Positions 1 to 7,486 of a stretch of 64,000 nt of DNA are shown here, one piece after another. Position 1 is the stretch's first letter. Each line of letters begins with the position of its first letter. The notes under the pieces were generated by a model that worked only from the letters and a program-made list of their open reading frames with translations, had not been told where the DNA came from and made no database searches. The position numbers and the translations under genes are program-made. This DNA is from Natronorubrum aibiense (GTDB lineage: Archaea; Halobacteriota; Halobacteria; Halobacteriales; Natrialbaceae): NCBI RefSeq assembly GCF_009392895.1, contig NZ_CP045488.1, positions 2,790,001-2,854,000 of the forward strand, read 5' to 3'.

Positions 1-214
1 TCCCGAGGCGATTCGGGCAGAGCTCGAAACGGTGCAAGATCGACTCGAGATCGACGACGCCCCGTCTTTCGGCGCGCAACTCGCTACCGGTGGAGGCAGT
101 GCCGGCGTCGTCGCTGGGAGCGTCGCTGCGCTTACGGGTGCGGTGACCATTGGGGCCGCTGCGGCCGTCCTCGGGCTCGTCGTGATCGCCGTGGTGGTCG
201 GACACGAGCGCTAA
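1..214 (+). CDS. C-terminal part of a small membrane protein (start outside window)
   Basis: The frame is open from the first base to TAA at 212-214. An in-frame GTG exists at 32, but the sequence before it reads as helical protein (PEAIRAELET), so the gene most likely starts upstream of the window. What is visible is a charged helix, a Gly/Ala/Ser-rich linker and one or two hydrophobic stretches rich in Ala, Gly and Val, ending VVGHER. This suggests a membrane anchor or hairpin at the C-terminus. No family is recognised. Confidence 0.6.
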   Translation, partial: PEAIRAELETVQDRLEIDDAPSFGAQLATGGGSAGVVAGSVAALTGAVTIGAAAAVLGLVVIAVVVGHER

Positions 215-292
215 TCGAGGTGGCTGTACGGGGGTGACGTAACAGCCCGATGGCCCACGGCGGGATCCTCGTGCTTCAGCGCGGAGAAGCTG

Positions 293-424
293 TTACCCTC
301 GTATCAACTCGACGTTTCGCATCTCACCCCCGCAGCGTCGGCAGGTACTGAGAAGTGCATCCGCGACCGTCTCCCGGCGGCCACAGACGACACACTCGTA
401 CTCGATTGGTTCAGCAACAGACAT
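293..424 (-). CDS. 43-aa zinc-ribbon protein, rubrerythrin-like type
   Basis: This tiny protein carries two knuckles, CVVC (residues 11-14) and CRRC (28-31), spaced as in a rubredoxin or rubrerythrin-type zinc ribbon; it ends CGGEMRNVELIRG. Many haloarchaea encode such free-standing 'rubrerythrin-like domain' proteins with no known function. The ATG at 424 begins MSVAEPIEYEC. A further 28 in-frame residues upstream look non-coding, so the shorter start is chosen. The four cysteines probably bind one zinc or iron. No operon partner: the MFS gene on the same strand ends 91 bases upstream. Confidence 0.75.
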   Translation of the reverse strand: MSVAEPIEYECVVCGRRETVADALLSTCRRCGGEMRNVELIRG

Positions 425-515
425 GACACCACGTATGTGGTGAAGTATGTTAACTCTTTTCGTGGTAAAGCATGGGTAGGACTGTGGCCGCACGCATCGA
501 GCGTGCAACGGCTCA

Positions 516-1718
516 CTAGAGGAGCCAGAGCGCGATCCCGAGTCCCGTCGCAGCGACGATTGTGGCCGCGAGCAGCCAGAACGCAGCCCGGAAACCGACG
601 GTCTCCGAGAGCGTGCCGACGATTGCGGGTGCGACCGCGCCAGCTCCCATCAACATCGTTCGGACGACGCCCAGTCCGCCACCGGCGACATCGTCGGGAA
701 TGGTCGACATCAGGTACGCCCCCCGGACGGGTCGAAAACCGTGTGAACCGACGCCGACGGCGACGAGCGCAGCGCCGAGGACGACCGGACCGGCCGTACC
801 AGTCAGCGAGATGAACGCGATCAGCGCGAGCGAGGCAAGTCCCAACGTCGCGACGATGATCGGCAGTTGGCCGATTCGGTCGCTGAGATCTCCCGTGACG
901 AGTTGAACCAGACTCGCGAGAAAGAGCGCACTGTAAAGTACGCCCGCGACTGCGTCCGTCAGTCCGGCCGTCTGCGTGAGATACAGCGGGGCGAACGCGA
1001 CGAACCCGTTGTAGGTGAACGAAAACAGGATCGTCAAGAGGGCAAACAGCGAGAATCGCCAGTCCCGAAAGAGCGTGACGTACTGGCTGACGCCGACGGC
1101 TGTGGTCGCAGTCGACGAGACATTACCTTCGGATTCTTCCGGAAGGCGTCGTGGGACCCGAATTCGGAACGCGATGGCGAGGCCGAGTCCGATCAGCCCG
1201 GCAAGCAGAAAGACAAGCCGCCAACTGTCTCCGAGTCCGAACGAAACGCCTGCAACAGCGACGACGGCGGCAGGTGCGATCACGCCGCCGAACGCACCGA
1301 ACGTGTCGAGGATTCCGAGCGCCCGGCCGGTTCGGGACGGGTACGCTCGAGACAGCAACCGGACGGCGACAGTCTTGTGCGCGCCAGTTCCGGCACCCAT
1401 CACGAGCATCGCCCCGACGAGGACGAGAAACGGGGAGTCGACGGCGAGTGCGAGCGCCGCGACGGCCGCGACGAGCGCACCGGCGGTAATAACGACGATC
1501 GAACCGAGTCGATCGGCGAGCACCCCCGAGGGAAACTGCATCACAGCGTAGGCGAGCATGAATCCGGTAAACACCGTCCCGAGGATCGAGTTCGAGACGC
1601 CGTAACTCGCCTGAAACGAGCCGAACAGCGGCGGAAACGCGTACCGAAGAAACTTCCCGAGAAACCAGATCGCCGCCGTCACCACGAGCACATCGTACTG
1701 TGTGAGCCGGCCAGCCAT
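516..1718 (-). CDS. MFS transporter
   Basis: A 400-residue major facilitator superfamily protein with about 12 predicted membrane helices in two halves. The loop after helix 2 reads GVLADRLGS, the classical MFS A-like motif, and the second half carries GDLSDRIGQ at the equivalent place. The ATG at 1718 (MAGRLTQYDVLVV) puts the first helix near residue 10; 27 further in-frame residues upstream are polar and unlikely to be translated. Sequence alone does not give the substrate; drug, sugar or organic-anion transport are all possible. It is transcribed alone. The upstream gap holds a degenerate palindromic element. Confidence 0.85.
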   Translation of the reverse strand: MAGRLTQYDVLVVTAAIWFLGKFLRYAFPPLFGSFQASYGVSNSILGTVFTGFMLAYAVMQFPSGVLADRLGSIVVITAGALVAAVAALALAVDSPFLVLVGAMLVMGAGTGAHKTVAVRLLSRAYPSRTGRALGILDTFGAFGGVIAPAAVVAVAGVSFGLGDSWRLVFLLAGLIGLGLAIAFRIRVPRRLPEESEGNVSSTATTAVGVSQYVTLFRDWRFSLFALLTILFSFTYNGFVAFAPLYLTQTAGLTDAVAGVLYSALFLASLVQLVTGDLSDRIGQLPIIVATLGLASLALIAFISLTGTAGPVVLGAALVAVGVGSHGFRPVRGAYLMSTIPDDVAGGGLGVVRTMLMGAGAVAPAIVGTLSETVGFRAAFWLLAATIVAATGLGIALWLL

Positions 1719-2056
1719 CGTGCGAATCGACGCGTCGTTCACGCTCGGCAGTAGGTCAGTGGACGAACGAATACGCTCCGATTCGAGACTCGAGCGCACC
1801 CGGATACGGACGCCGGTCCCTCAGAGCCGGTGTGCTCGCAGGACGGTCGCCGTTGCACCGGGACATCGATACAACGGACAGCTGAATCGAATCCGACGTA
1901 TGGCCGAACGCCACCGACCCCGCGCTCGAGTGGTCGCGGAATCCATATCGCTTCCAACACACGAAAATAGATACTAATGAGGTTAAATATCACACAGGTG
2001 TACTAGTTCTTAACCGATCAACGTTATATGGAAGTCGATACCAGAGTAGGATACCA
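1719..2056. other. Intergenic region between divergent genes
   Basis: This 338-base gap separates the leftward MFS gene from the rightward small zinc-finger gene. Its right part (about 1965-2045) is AT-rich and contains TATA-like stretches such as TTAAATAT near 1983 and GTTATATGG near 2025, the latter suitably placed for the start at 2057. Its left part holds a degenerate copy of the palindromic element seen intact at 2374-2454. No convincing gene is present. Confidence 0.6.
1802..1903. repeat. Degenerate copy of a palindromic intergenic element
   Basis: The stretch around 1827-1865 (CCGGTG, about 20 bases, GTTGCACCGG) aligns with the core of the palindrome at 2374-2454, including the words GGTC and GTTGCACCGG. 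The outer ends (ATACGGACG and CGACGTAT) are weak inverted matches. The copy is heavily mutated, and its identity is an inference from this partial match only. Confidence 0.3.
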
Positions 2057-2239
2057 ATGGCAGTGAACACCACCGCGGATTGGAACGACCCGATTAGCTG
2101 TCCGTTCTGTGGGGACGAACTCACCTCACCCGGTGCCGGCTTCATCGATCATATCGACAGCAGTGCCGACTGTGAAGACGGATTCCAGCAGTGGCGAGCG
2201 AACATCGCCGGCGACCTCGCCGGTGAATGGTCTGGCTAA
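2057..2239 (+). CDS. 60-aa C2HC-type zinc-finger protein
   Basis: A short acidic protein with CPFC at residues 15-18, followed by FIDHI and CEDGFQQW. The CxxC-(x)n-H-(x)n-C arrangement is that of a single classical zinc finger. Small proteins of this shape are conserved in haloarchaea (I recall a DUF75xx family) and have no assigned role. The ATG lies about 27 bases after a TATA-like box near 2027, so the message is probably leaderless. It is monocistronic; the next gene converges from the right, with two inverted repeats in between. Confidence 0.75.
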   Translation: MAVNTTADWNDPISCPFCGDELTSPGAGFIDHIDSSADCEDGFQQWRANIAGDLAGEWSG

Positions 2240-2240
2240 G

Positions 2241-2294
2241 GACCGCTCGTCCCGACCTGCCTCACTCCTGACGACTTATTCTCGACGAGCGGAC
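2241..2294. repeat. Inverted repeat downstream of the zinc-finger gene
   Basis: GACCGCTCGTC (2241-2251) and GACGAGCGGAC (2284-2294) are inverted copies with one mismatch, separated by 32 bases containing a T-rich TTATTCTC. It begins right after the TAA of the small zinc-finger gene, so it may act as a terminator-like hairpin. Function is inferred from position only. Confidence 0.35.
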
Positions 2295-2373
2295 ATCGTG
2301 ACGCGTTGCCAGTGTCGATCAGAGTTGTCGTCACTCGAGAGTGATGACCGGCGGGAACGCTGCAAGCCCCCTC

Positions 2374-2454
2374 ATACGGTCTGCTGTAACGATTTGCCGG
2401 TGCAACCGAAAGGCGGTCACGGTTGCACCGGTACTGACGTACAGTAGTCCGTAT
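2374..2454. repeat. Hairpin-shaped intergenic element (intact copy)
   Basis: The element is an almost complete palindrome. Outer arms are ATACGGTCTGCTGTA on the left and TACAGTAGTCCGTAT on the right (two mismatches). The inner arms CCGGTGCAACCG (2397-2408) and CGGTTGCACCGG (2420-2431) match perfectly around an 11-base loop. It lies between convergent genes, its right end touching the stop codon of the gene at 2454-2921. The shape is that of a MITE or REP-like dispersed repeat. It shares the word AACGATT with the other hairpin elements of this window. Confidence 0.65.
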
Positions 2455-2921
2455 CAGTCGAAGTCCGGGAGATCCTCCGGCGGTTCGTACTCGGCTTCCC
2501 AATCGATGTACTCGTCTTTGAGCACCTCCGAGACGATCTGTCCGAACTCGGTCAGTTCGGCGTTGATCGAGGAAACGGTTCCCCACGTATCGAGTTCGGG
2601 GTGATACTCTCGAGTCTGCCAGTCCTCGGGAATGCCGGGGGCGTGATAGCCGACGCGGTCGGCGAAGTCGTCCCAGAAGAAGTCGAATTCGGCGAAGAGG
2701 TCGAGGTCGCGGGCGATGTCGTACGCTCGCTCCTCGAGATCGGCATCGGCGAGCCACAGCTCGAACGCCTCCTCCCAGGCACCGTCCTCGAGGAACCCCT
2801 GAAGCTCCTCGCGGCGATAGTCGATGTCGGTGCCATCGGCGCTGATTGTCGCGTCTTCGTACTCGTTCGGATCGACGTACTCCAGTTCCGGCGGCTCGGG
2901 GGGGTCGACTTCGAGTGTCAT
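2454..2921 (-). CDS. Conserved haloarchaeal protein of unknown function, acidic
   Basis: A 155-residue, very acidic soluble protein beginning MTLEVDPPEPPELEY, with many aromatic residues (FDFFWDDFADRVGYHAPGIP near the middle). No signal peptide or membrane helix is present. The middle (LADADLEERAYDIARDLDLF) looks helical. I recognise it as a haloarchaeal hypothetical, but know no function or domain name. The start at 2921 is preferred because the 18 in-frame residues upstream are basic and unlike the rest. Its stop codon abuts the palindromic element on its left. Confidence 0.75.
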   Translation of the reverse strand: MTLEVDPPEPPELEYVDPNEYEDATISADGTDIDYRREELQGFLEDGAWEEAFELWLADADLEERAYDIARDLDLFAEFDFFWDDFADRVGYHAPGIPEDWQTREYHPELDTWGTVSSINAELTEFGQIVSEVLKDEYIDWEAEYEPPEDLPDFD

Positions 2922-3064
2922 GGCCGGTGGTACGGCCGGTTTGCGGATAAGAATTCCCTCCCCGGACCGACGCACGCTCGAGCGAGCGCCGACGAGCGAT
3001 GTATCGCTGCCATCGAGTGCGATCGATCCGCACAGTTATTCCGACACAGTTCCAACACGTTGGT

Positions 3065-3460
3065 ATGGGCAGTGAGCACGGTAGCACGAACTACAGTCTC
3101 ACGGAGATTTTTGCGATCAAGTTCGTCCTCGCCGACATCCTGATCATCGCCGTGCTGTTGTTCGCCGGCCCGCTGTACGCGCTTGCGATCACGGCGTTGC
3201 TCGTCGGTAGCGTCTTTCTCGTCTGGTATCTCACCCAGCGCGATACGACCGGCGACGACGCTGGCGACGCTGCGACGGACGCCTCGAGCCGATCGGAACG
3301 CGACCGTGATCCCGTCACGAAACTCCAGGACCGGTACGCAGCCGGCGAACTCACCGACGCCGAGTTCGAGACCAAACTCGAGCGACTGCTCGATTCGAAC
3401 GAACGGGCCGACGCCGCCGGTGTCGAGACGGCCGATCTGAACCTCGAGCGCACGGAGTGA
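3065..3460 (+). CDS. SHOCT-domain protein with two membrane helices
   Basis: A 131-residue protein. Residues about 14-58 form two closely spaced hydrophobic helices (FVLADILIIAVLLF, then ALAITALLVGSVFLVWYL). An Asp/Ala-rich linker follows, then a C-terminal SHOCT motif: LQDRYAAGELTDAEFETKLERLL at about 95-117. SHOCT is a short helical oligomerisation or recruitment module. The product probably sits in the cytoplasmic membrane with SHOCT in the cytosol. The ATG at 3065 directly precedes a polar N-terminus and the first helix; upstream in-frame residues look non-coding. Confidence 0.8.
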   Translation: MGSEHGSTNYSLTEIFAIKFVLADILIIAVLLFAGPLYALAITALLVGSVFLVWYLTQRDTTGDDAGDAATDASSRSERDRDPVTKLQDRYAAGELTDAEFETKLERLLDSNERADAAGVETADLNLERTE

Positions 3461-3530
3461 TACCGTCACCGCCTTCGCCTCCCCTCCGCGAACCCAACAC
3501 TCAATCGCCAGCCACCCCTAGAGGCCAGCA

Positions 3531-4310
3531 ATGACCACTTACGAGGCGGCGATCCTCGACGTCGACGGTACTATCGTTCGCGGCGAGGAGTTGCTCCCGA
3601 ACGTAATCGACGGCCTCTCAGCCCTCGAAGACGCCGGCATCGACCGACTGCTGTTCTCGAACAATCCGACGCGTGGAAGCGATCACTACGGGGCGAAACT
3701 CGAACCACACGGGATCTCGATCGATCCCGAAACCGTGCTGACCTCGGCGACGGTCTCGGCGGCGTACCTCGCGGCCACCCATCCCGACGAGCAGGTGTAT
3801 CTCGTCGGCAGCGAGCGACTCGAGACGATCCTCGAGGAGGCAGCCGTCGACCTCACTGACGACCCCGAGCGGGCCGACGTCGTCCTCGGCTCGTTCGACA
3901 AAGAGTTCTCGTACGGCGCACTCTGGGAGTCGCTGCGCGCACTCGAGGCCGACGTTCCGTTCTACGGAACCGATCCCGATACGACGATTCCGGTCGACGA
4001 CGGACTGATCCCCGGAACCGGGGCGATCCTCGCCGCGATGGAAGCTGTCGCCGGTCGAGAACCCGACGCGATCCTGGGCAAACCCTCTTCGGTCGCCGCC
4101 ACGGCCGCGATGGATCGCCTCGACGCTGCACCTGAACGGACGCTGGTCGTCGGTGACCGGCTCAATACCGATATCGCACTGGGGAATCGAGCCGGTATGG
4201 CGACCGCACTCGTTCGAACCGGCGTCACGGATCGGACGACGCTCGAGGCGTCGTCGATTCAGCCCGACTACGTTCTCGACTCGCTGGCTGACATCGACAC
4301 ACTGCTGTAG
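3531..4310 (+). CDS. HAD-IIA family sugar-phosphatase (NagD-like)
   Basis: A 259-residue haloacid dehalogenase-fold phosphatase. Motif I, LDVDGTIVRG (residues 8-17), carries the nucleophile Asp and the acid/base Asp. Motif II is LLFSNNPTRG near 41, a Lys is in GKPS, and motif III is VVGDRLNTDIALG near 205-217. The large cap between motifs II and III marks subclass IIA (NagD, AraL, 4-nitrophenyl phosphatase). The substrate is probably a small phosphorylated metabolite such as a sugar phosphate, but cannot be specified. It stands 70 bases after the SHOCT gene with its own ATG. Confidence 0.9.
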   Translation: MTTYEAAILDVDGTIVRGEELLPNVIDGLSALEDAGIDRLLFSNNPTRGSDHYGAKLEPHGISIDPETVLTSATVSAAYLAATHPDEQVYLVGSERLETILEEAAVDLTDDPERADVVLGSFDKEFSYGALWESLRALEADVPFYGTDPDTTIPVDDGLIPGTGAILAAMEAVAGREPDAILGKPSSVAATAAMDRLDAAPERTLVVGDRLNTDIALGNRAGMATALVRTGVTDRTTLEASSIQPDYVLDSLADIDTLL

Positions 4311-4404
4311 CAGCGGTGGCTGCGAGAGCACTGGCGGAGTGGCGTCGCTGCAGTCCGTGGGGACGAAAGACATATTTATCCGTGATAGTCACGTCGGTTG
4401 ATCT

Positions 4405-4656
4405 ATGGAACTTCGGAACGCGAAATCCCGTCTCAAACACGTCCTGCTTCGGGCCCGATATGCGGCAATCGGTGCTGCAGTCGGGGCCGCAATCGGAGCC
4501 GTCTTCAGTCGAAACGCCGCGAGCACCGGCGGTGCGATCGGCGCACTGGTCGGTGCGACGGTCGCGGACACCCGCGACACCGCGTGTTCGGTCCTTGAGA
4601 GTGCCAAAGAGAAAGAGTTCATTCCAATCTCGGACGACACCGACGACCGGAACTGA
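4405..4656 (+). CDS. 83-aa glycine-zipper-like small protein
   Basis: After a basic start (MELRNAKSRLKHVLLRARY), residues about 20-56 form two Gly/Ala-rich hydrophobic segments (AAIGAAVGAAIGAVF and GGAIGALVGATVA) with GxxxG spacing, typical of tightly packed membrane helices. The acidic tail ends DDTDDRN. A TATA-like CATATTTAT at 4371-4379 lies about 27-33 bases before the ATG, so the message is probably leaderless. It may be a small inner-membrane protein. No family name is known to me. Confidence 0.7.
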   Translation: MELRNAKSRLKHVLLRARYAAIGAAVGAAIGAVFSRNAASTGGAIGALVGATVADTRDTACSVLESAKEKEFIPISDDTDDRN

Positions 4657-5012
4657 AGCGCCGTCGACGATCAAGGCAGTTCGCCTGACTGACAGCGTAC
4701 AGCCGTCACTGAACGTCAGTGACTATACTTCCTGAAATACCCCGTTTCACACCGCGGTCGCGGGTGTATCGGCTCGGCTGACTCGAGTCCTCGAGCGATT
4801 ACTCTCGTCTCTATAGTAACAACTGAAACGATTTACACACCGATCGCACAGCTGTCGTACGATCGGGTGTGGATTGATTTTCAGTGGCTACTATCGGTGC
4901 CAAACGGCAACGATCTCAGCAACCAGCAAATATATACAGATCCGTCGCGATTGGATTAATCAGTGCTGAGGAGTCCGATACTGGTAAAAGTCCCGACCGA
5001 GTTGAATCGCTA
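4657..5012. other. Intergenic region before the TraB-family gene
   Basis: A 356-base gap. It contains the hairpin element at 4813-4894, an AT-rich stretch with AATATATAC near 4928 and GATTAATC near 4953, either of which could serve a promoter with a long leader, and GGTAAAAG at about -28 from the chosen start at 5013. No gene is visible. An in-frame GTG at 4884 lies inside the repeat and is not a likely start. Confidence 0.55.
4813..4894. repeat. Hairpin-shaped intergenic element, ATAGTA type
   Basis: The left end ATAGTAACAACTGAAA and the right end TTTCAGTGGCTACTAT are inverted copies with two or three mismatches. Inside, ACACACCGATCG and CGATCGGGTGTG continue the palindrome around a short CACAGCTGTCGTA centre. 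The whole 82-base unit could fold into one long hairpin. Part of it (AAACGATTTACACACCGATCGCAC in the left half) is shared with the elements near 45.3 and 52.8 kb. There is no coding capacity. It looks like a non-autonomous dispersed repeat. Confidence 0.65.
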
Positions 5013-6785
5013 ATGAGCGATGTAGGCGACGCCGGCGTGCCGGAGCCCCCGGAGCCGCCGACGGACGAGCGAGGGTCCGTTCACGTTCTCGGGACGGCAC
5101 ACGTCTCGCAGGCAAGCGTCGACGACGTACACGAAACGATCGATCGTGAAGACCCGGACGTCGTCGCCGTCGAACTCGACGAGGGTCGATACCGCCAGAT
5201 GCAAGGCGGGACACCCGACGATATCGAGGCGAAAGACCTCCTCTCGGGAAACACCGTCTTCCAGTTTCTGGCCTACTGGATGCTCTCGTACGTCCAGTCG
5301 CGACTCGGTGAGCAGTTCGATATCGAACCCGGTGCGGATATGCGTGCCGCGATCGAAGCCGCCGAACGAAACGGAAGCGGCGTTGCGCTCGTCGACCGAG
5401 ATATTCAGGTGACGATCCAGCGGTTCTGGCGTCGATTGACGATCGCCGAGAAGTTACGGATGGTCGGTGGCCTCGCCCTCGGTGTCACCGACCCGCGAAC
5501 CATCGGGCTCGCGTTCGGTGCCGTTGCCGGCATCGTCGTCGGACTCGTCTTCGCCGCGTTCCTCGCGCCGCTTTTGGGACTCGGCGAGTTCTTCTTGCTC
5601 GGACTTACCGGCTCGACGACGCTGCAGTACGCCGGTGCAGCCGTCGGCGGTGCCATCGCCGGCGCGCTCGTCGGCCTGCTCTTTTTGCCCTCTCTCGAGA
5701 CAGCCGGCGAGTCTGCTGGCGGCCTCCTCGACGGCGTCTCGCTACGACTCCTCGCTGGCGTCGGACTCGGCGTCGGCGGCGGACTTGCGCTGGTCGCAAC
5801 CGGAACGTTCGTCGGGCCGTTTTCGGCGGGCACCTTCGAAAGCGCCGGTGTCTACGCGATTCGAGGAACGGTCGGCACGCTCGCCGGACTCGGTATCGGC
5901 GTCGGTATCGGCGGTCTCGTCGGCCTGTTCCTCGACGCCAGCGGCAGTGACGTCGAGGATATCGACGAGATCGACATCGAGGAGATGACCGACGGCGACG
6001 TCGTTGCAGCGATGATGGAGGAGTTCCGCCGGTTCAGCCCTCAGGGCGCGAACGCCCTGATCGACGAACGTGACGCCTATATCGCACACCACCTCAACGA
6101 CCTCCGCGAACAGGGCTACGACGTCGTCGCCGTCGTCGGTGCTGGACACAAAGCCGGTATCGAACGCCATCTCTCGAATCCGTCAGGGATACCGACGCTC
6201 GAGTCGCTCTCCGGAACCGCCTCCACACGTCGATTCTCGCCGCTGAAGATTATCGGCTATCTGATCATGATCGGATTCCTCGGCTTTTTCTTCCTATTGA
6301 TCATGGCGGGCGTACAGGACCTCTTCTTGCTCCAGTTGTTCGGCGCGTGGTTCCTGTTCAACGGCTTTTTCGCGTTCACGCTCGCCAGACTCGCCGGCGC
6401 ACGCTGGACCAGTGCAGGCGTCGGTGGCGCGATCGCGTGGCTGACCAGTATCAATCCGCTGTTGGCCCCCGGCTGGTTCGCCGGCTACGTCGAACTCAAA
6501 CACCGTCCCGTCAACGTCCGCGACATTCAGACGCTGAACGAAATCGTCGGCGACACGGATCGACCCGTCGGCGAGGCGATGGCTGACATGTTCGAGGTGC
6601 CGTTGTTCCGGCTCATCATGATCGTCGCGCTGACCAACATCGGGAGCCTGATCGCGACCGTGCTGTTCCCGATCGTCGTGTTGCCGTGGCTGGCACCCGA
6701 GATCGGCGGCGTCGACGCCCTGTTCGCTGAACTCCTCCGCGGCGCTGAGAACACCCTCGAGTTGCTCAGAGGGCTGTTGTCATGA
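5013..6785 (+). CDS. TraB/PrgY-family membrane protein
   Basis: A 590-residue protein. The N-terminal TraB domain opens with VHVLGTAHVSQASVDDV (about 26-42), and VGAGHKAGIERHL near 382-394 closes it; these GTAH and GAGH signatures are the conserved metal-dependent-hydrolase-like motifs of the TraB/TIKI superfamily. Between them are several Gly/Ala-rich membrane segments, and four or five more helices make up the C-terminal half. In archaea the family is widespread but of unknown substrate; TIKI relatives are proteases. The ATG at 5013 (MSDVGDAGVP) is preferred over an in-frame GTG inside the upstream repeat. The stop overlaps the next gene by 4 bases (ATGA). Confidence 0.8.
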   Translation: MSDVGDAGVPEPPEPPTDERGSVHVLGTAHVSQASVDDVHETIDREDPDVVAVELDEGRYRQMQGGTPDDIEAKDLLSGNTVFQFLAYWMLSYVQSRLGEQFDIEPGADMRAAIEAAERNGSGVALVDRDIQVTIQRFWRRLTIAEKLRMVGGLALGVTDPRTIGLAFGAVAGIVVGLVFAAFLAPLLGLGEFFLLGLTGSTTLQYAGAAVGGAIAGALVGLLFLPSLETAGESAGGLLDGVSLRLLAGVGLGVGGGLALVATGTFVGPFSAGTFESAGVYAIRGTVGTLAGLGIGVGIGGLVGLFLDASGSDVEDIDEIDIEEMTDGDVVAAMMEEFRRFSPQGANALIDERDAYIAHHLNDLREQGYDVVAVVGAGHKAGIERHLSNPSGIPTLESLSGTASTRRFSPLKIIGYLIMIGFLGFFFLLIMAGVQDLFLLQLFGAWFLFNGFFAFTLARLAGARWTSAGVGGAIAWLTSINPLLAPGWFAGYVELKHRPVNVRDIQTLNEIVGDTDRPVGEAMADMFEVPLFRLIMIVALTNIGSLIATVLFPIVVLPWLAPEIGGVDALFAELLRGAENTLELLRGLLS

Positions 6786-7414
6786 GCACTCGAGTGCGCC
6801 AACAGTCGAGCGCGGAGCTGAGTTTCAGCGACAAAGAGCTGTTTGACCTCGCGCTGGCATGGGTCACGCTCTCGGTCGCGTTCGCGCTGTTGCTCGCTCC
6901 GATACATGTCGGAGAAGCAACTATCGGTACCTTCGTGCTGATGATCGGCTTGAGCTTCGTGACCGTCGGCGTCGCCTTCCTGTTACACGAACTCGCACAC
7001 AAGGTCGTTGCAGTCGAGTACGGCCAGCTCGCGGAGTTCCGTGCCGACTATCAGATGCTGTTTCTGGCGATCATGAGCGCCCTCGTCGGCTTCCTCTTTG
7101 CCGCACCGGGGGCCGTCTACCACCGGGGTCGGATTACAACGAAACAAAACGGCCACATCGCGCTCGCCGGGCCGCTGACAAATCACCTCCTCGCAGTGCT
7201 GTTCTTCCCGCTCATGGTGTTTCCCGGGATCCTCGGTGTTGTCGGCCATCTCGGCGTCCTCATCAATCTCTTCCTCGCGGCGTTCAACATGATCCCGTTC
7301 GGTCCGCTCGACGGCAAATCGGTCCTCGAGTGGAACAAACCCGTCTTCGCCGTCGTCTTCGGGCTGAGCCTGCTCCTGGCCGGCGGGTTCTACGCGATCT
7401 TCGGGCTGTTCTGA
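6782..7414 (+). CDS. Site-2 protease-like membrane metalloprotease (M50 family)
   Basis: A 210-residue, mostly hydrophobic protein with about six helices. HELAHK (about residues 67-72) is the zinc-binding HExxH-like motif within the membrane, and NMIPFGPLDGK (about 168-178) is the second conserved motif, whose Asp is the third zinc ligand. This is the minimal archaeal S2P/rhomboid-like architecture without PDZ or CBS domains. Such proteases cut membrane-spanning substrates. The ATG overlaps the TGA of the TraB-family gene, so the two are translationally coupled, suggesting they share a membrane substrate or process. Confidence 0.85.
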   Translation: MSTRVRQQSSAELSFSDKELFDLALAWVTLSVAFALLLAPIHVGEATIGTFVLMIGLSFVTVGVAFLLHELAHKVVAVEYGQLAEFRADYQMLFLAIMSALVGFLFAAPGAVYHRGRITTKQNGHIALAGPLTNHLLAVLFFPLMVFPGILGVVGHLGVLINLFLAAFNMIPFGPLDGKSVLEWNKPVFAVVFGLSLLLAGGFYAIFGLF

Positions 7415-7486
7415 CCGGCCCTTCGAGCACCCATCGCGGACCGTTCAACCGGTGATCTTTTGCTCACCCCGAGAGGTCGTTCAGAC

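Noticed and set aside
867-1754. Long rightward open frame of 295 codons opposite the MFS gene
   Set aside because: It is the antisense shadow of a clear MFS protein, rich in Arg, Asp and Glu with no hydrophobic core; GC-rich codon bias leaves such frames open.
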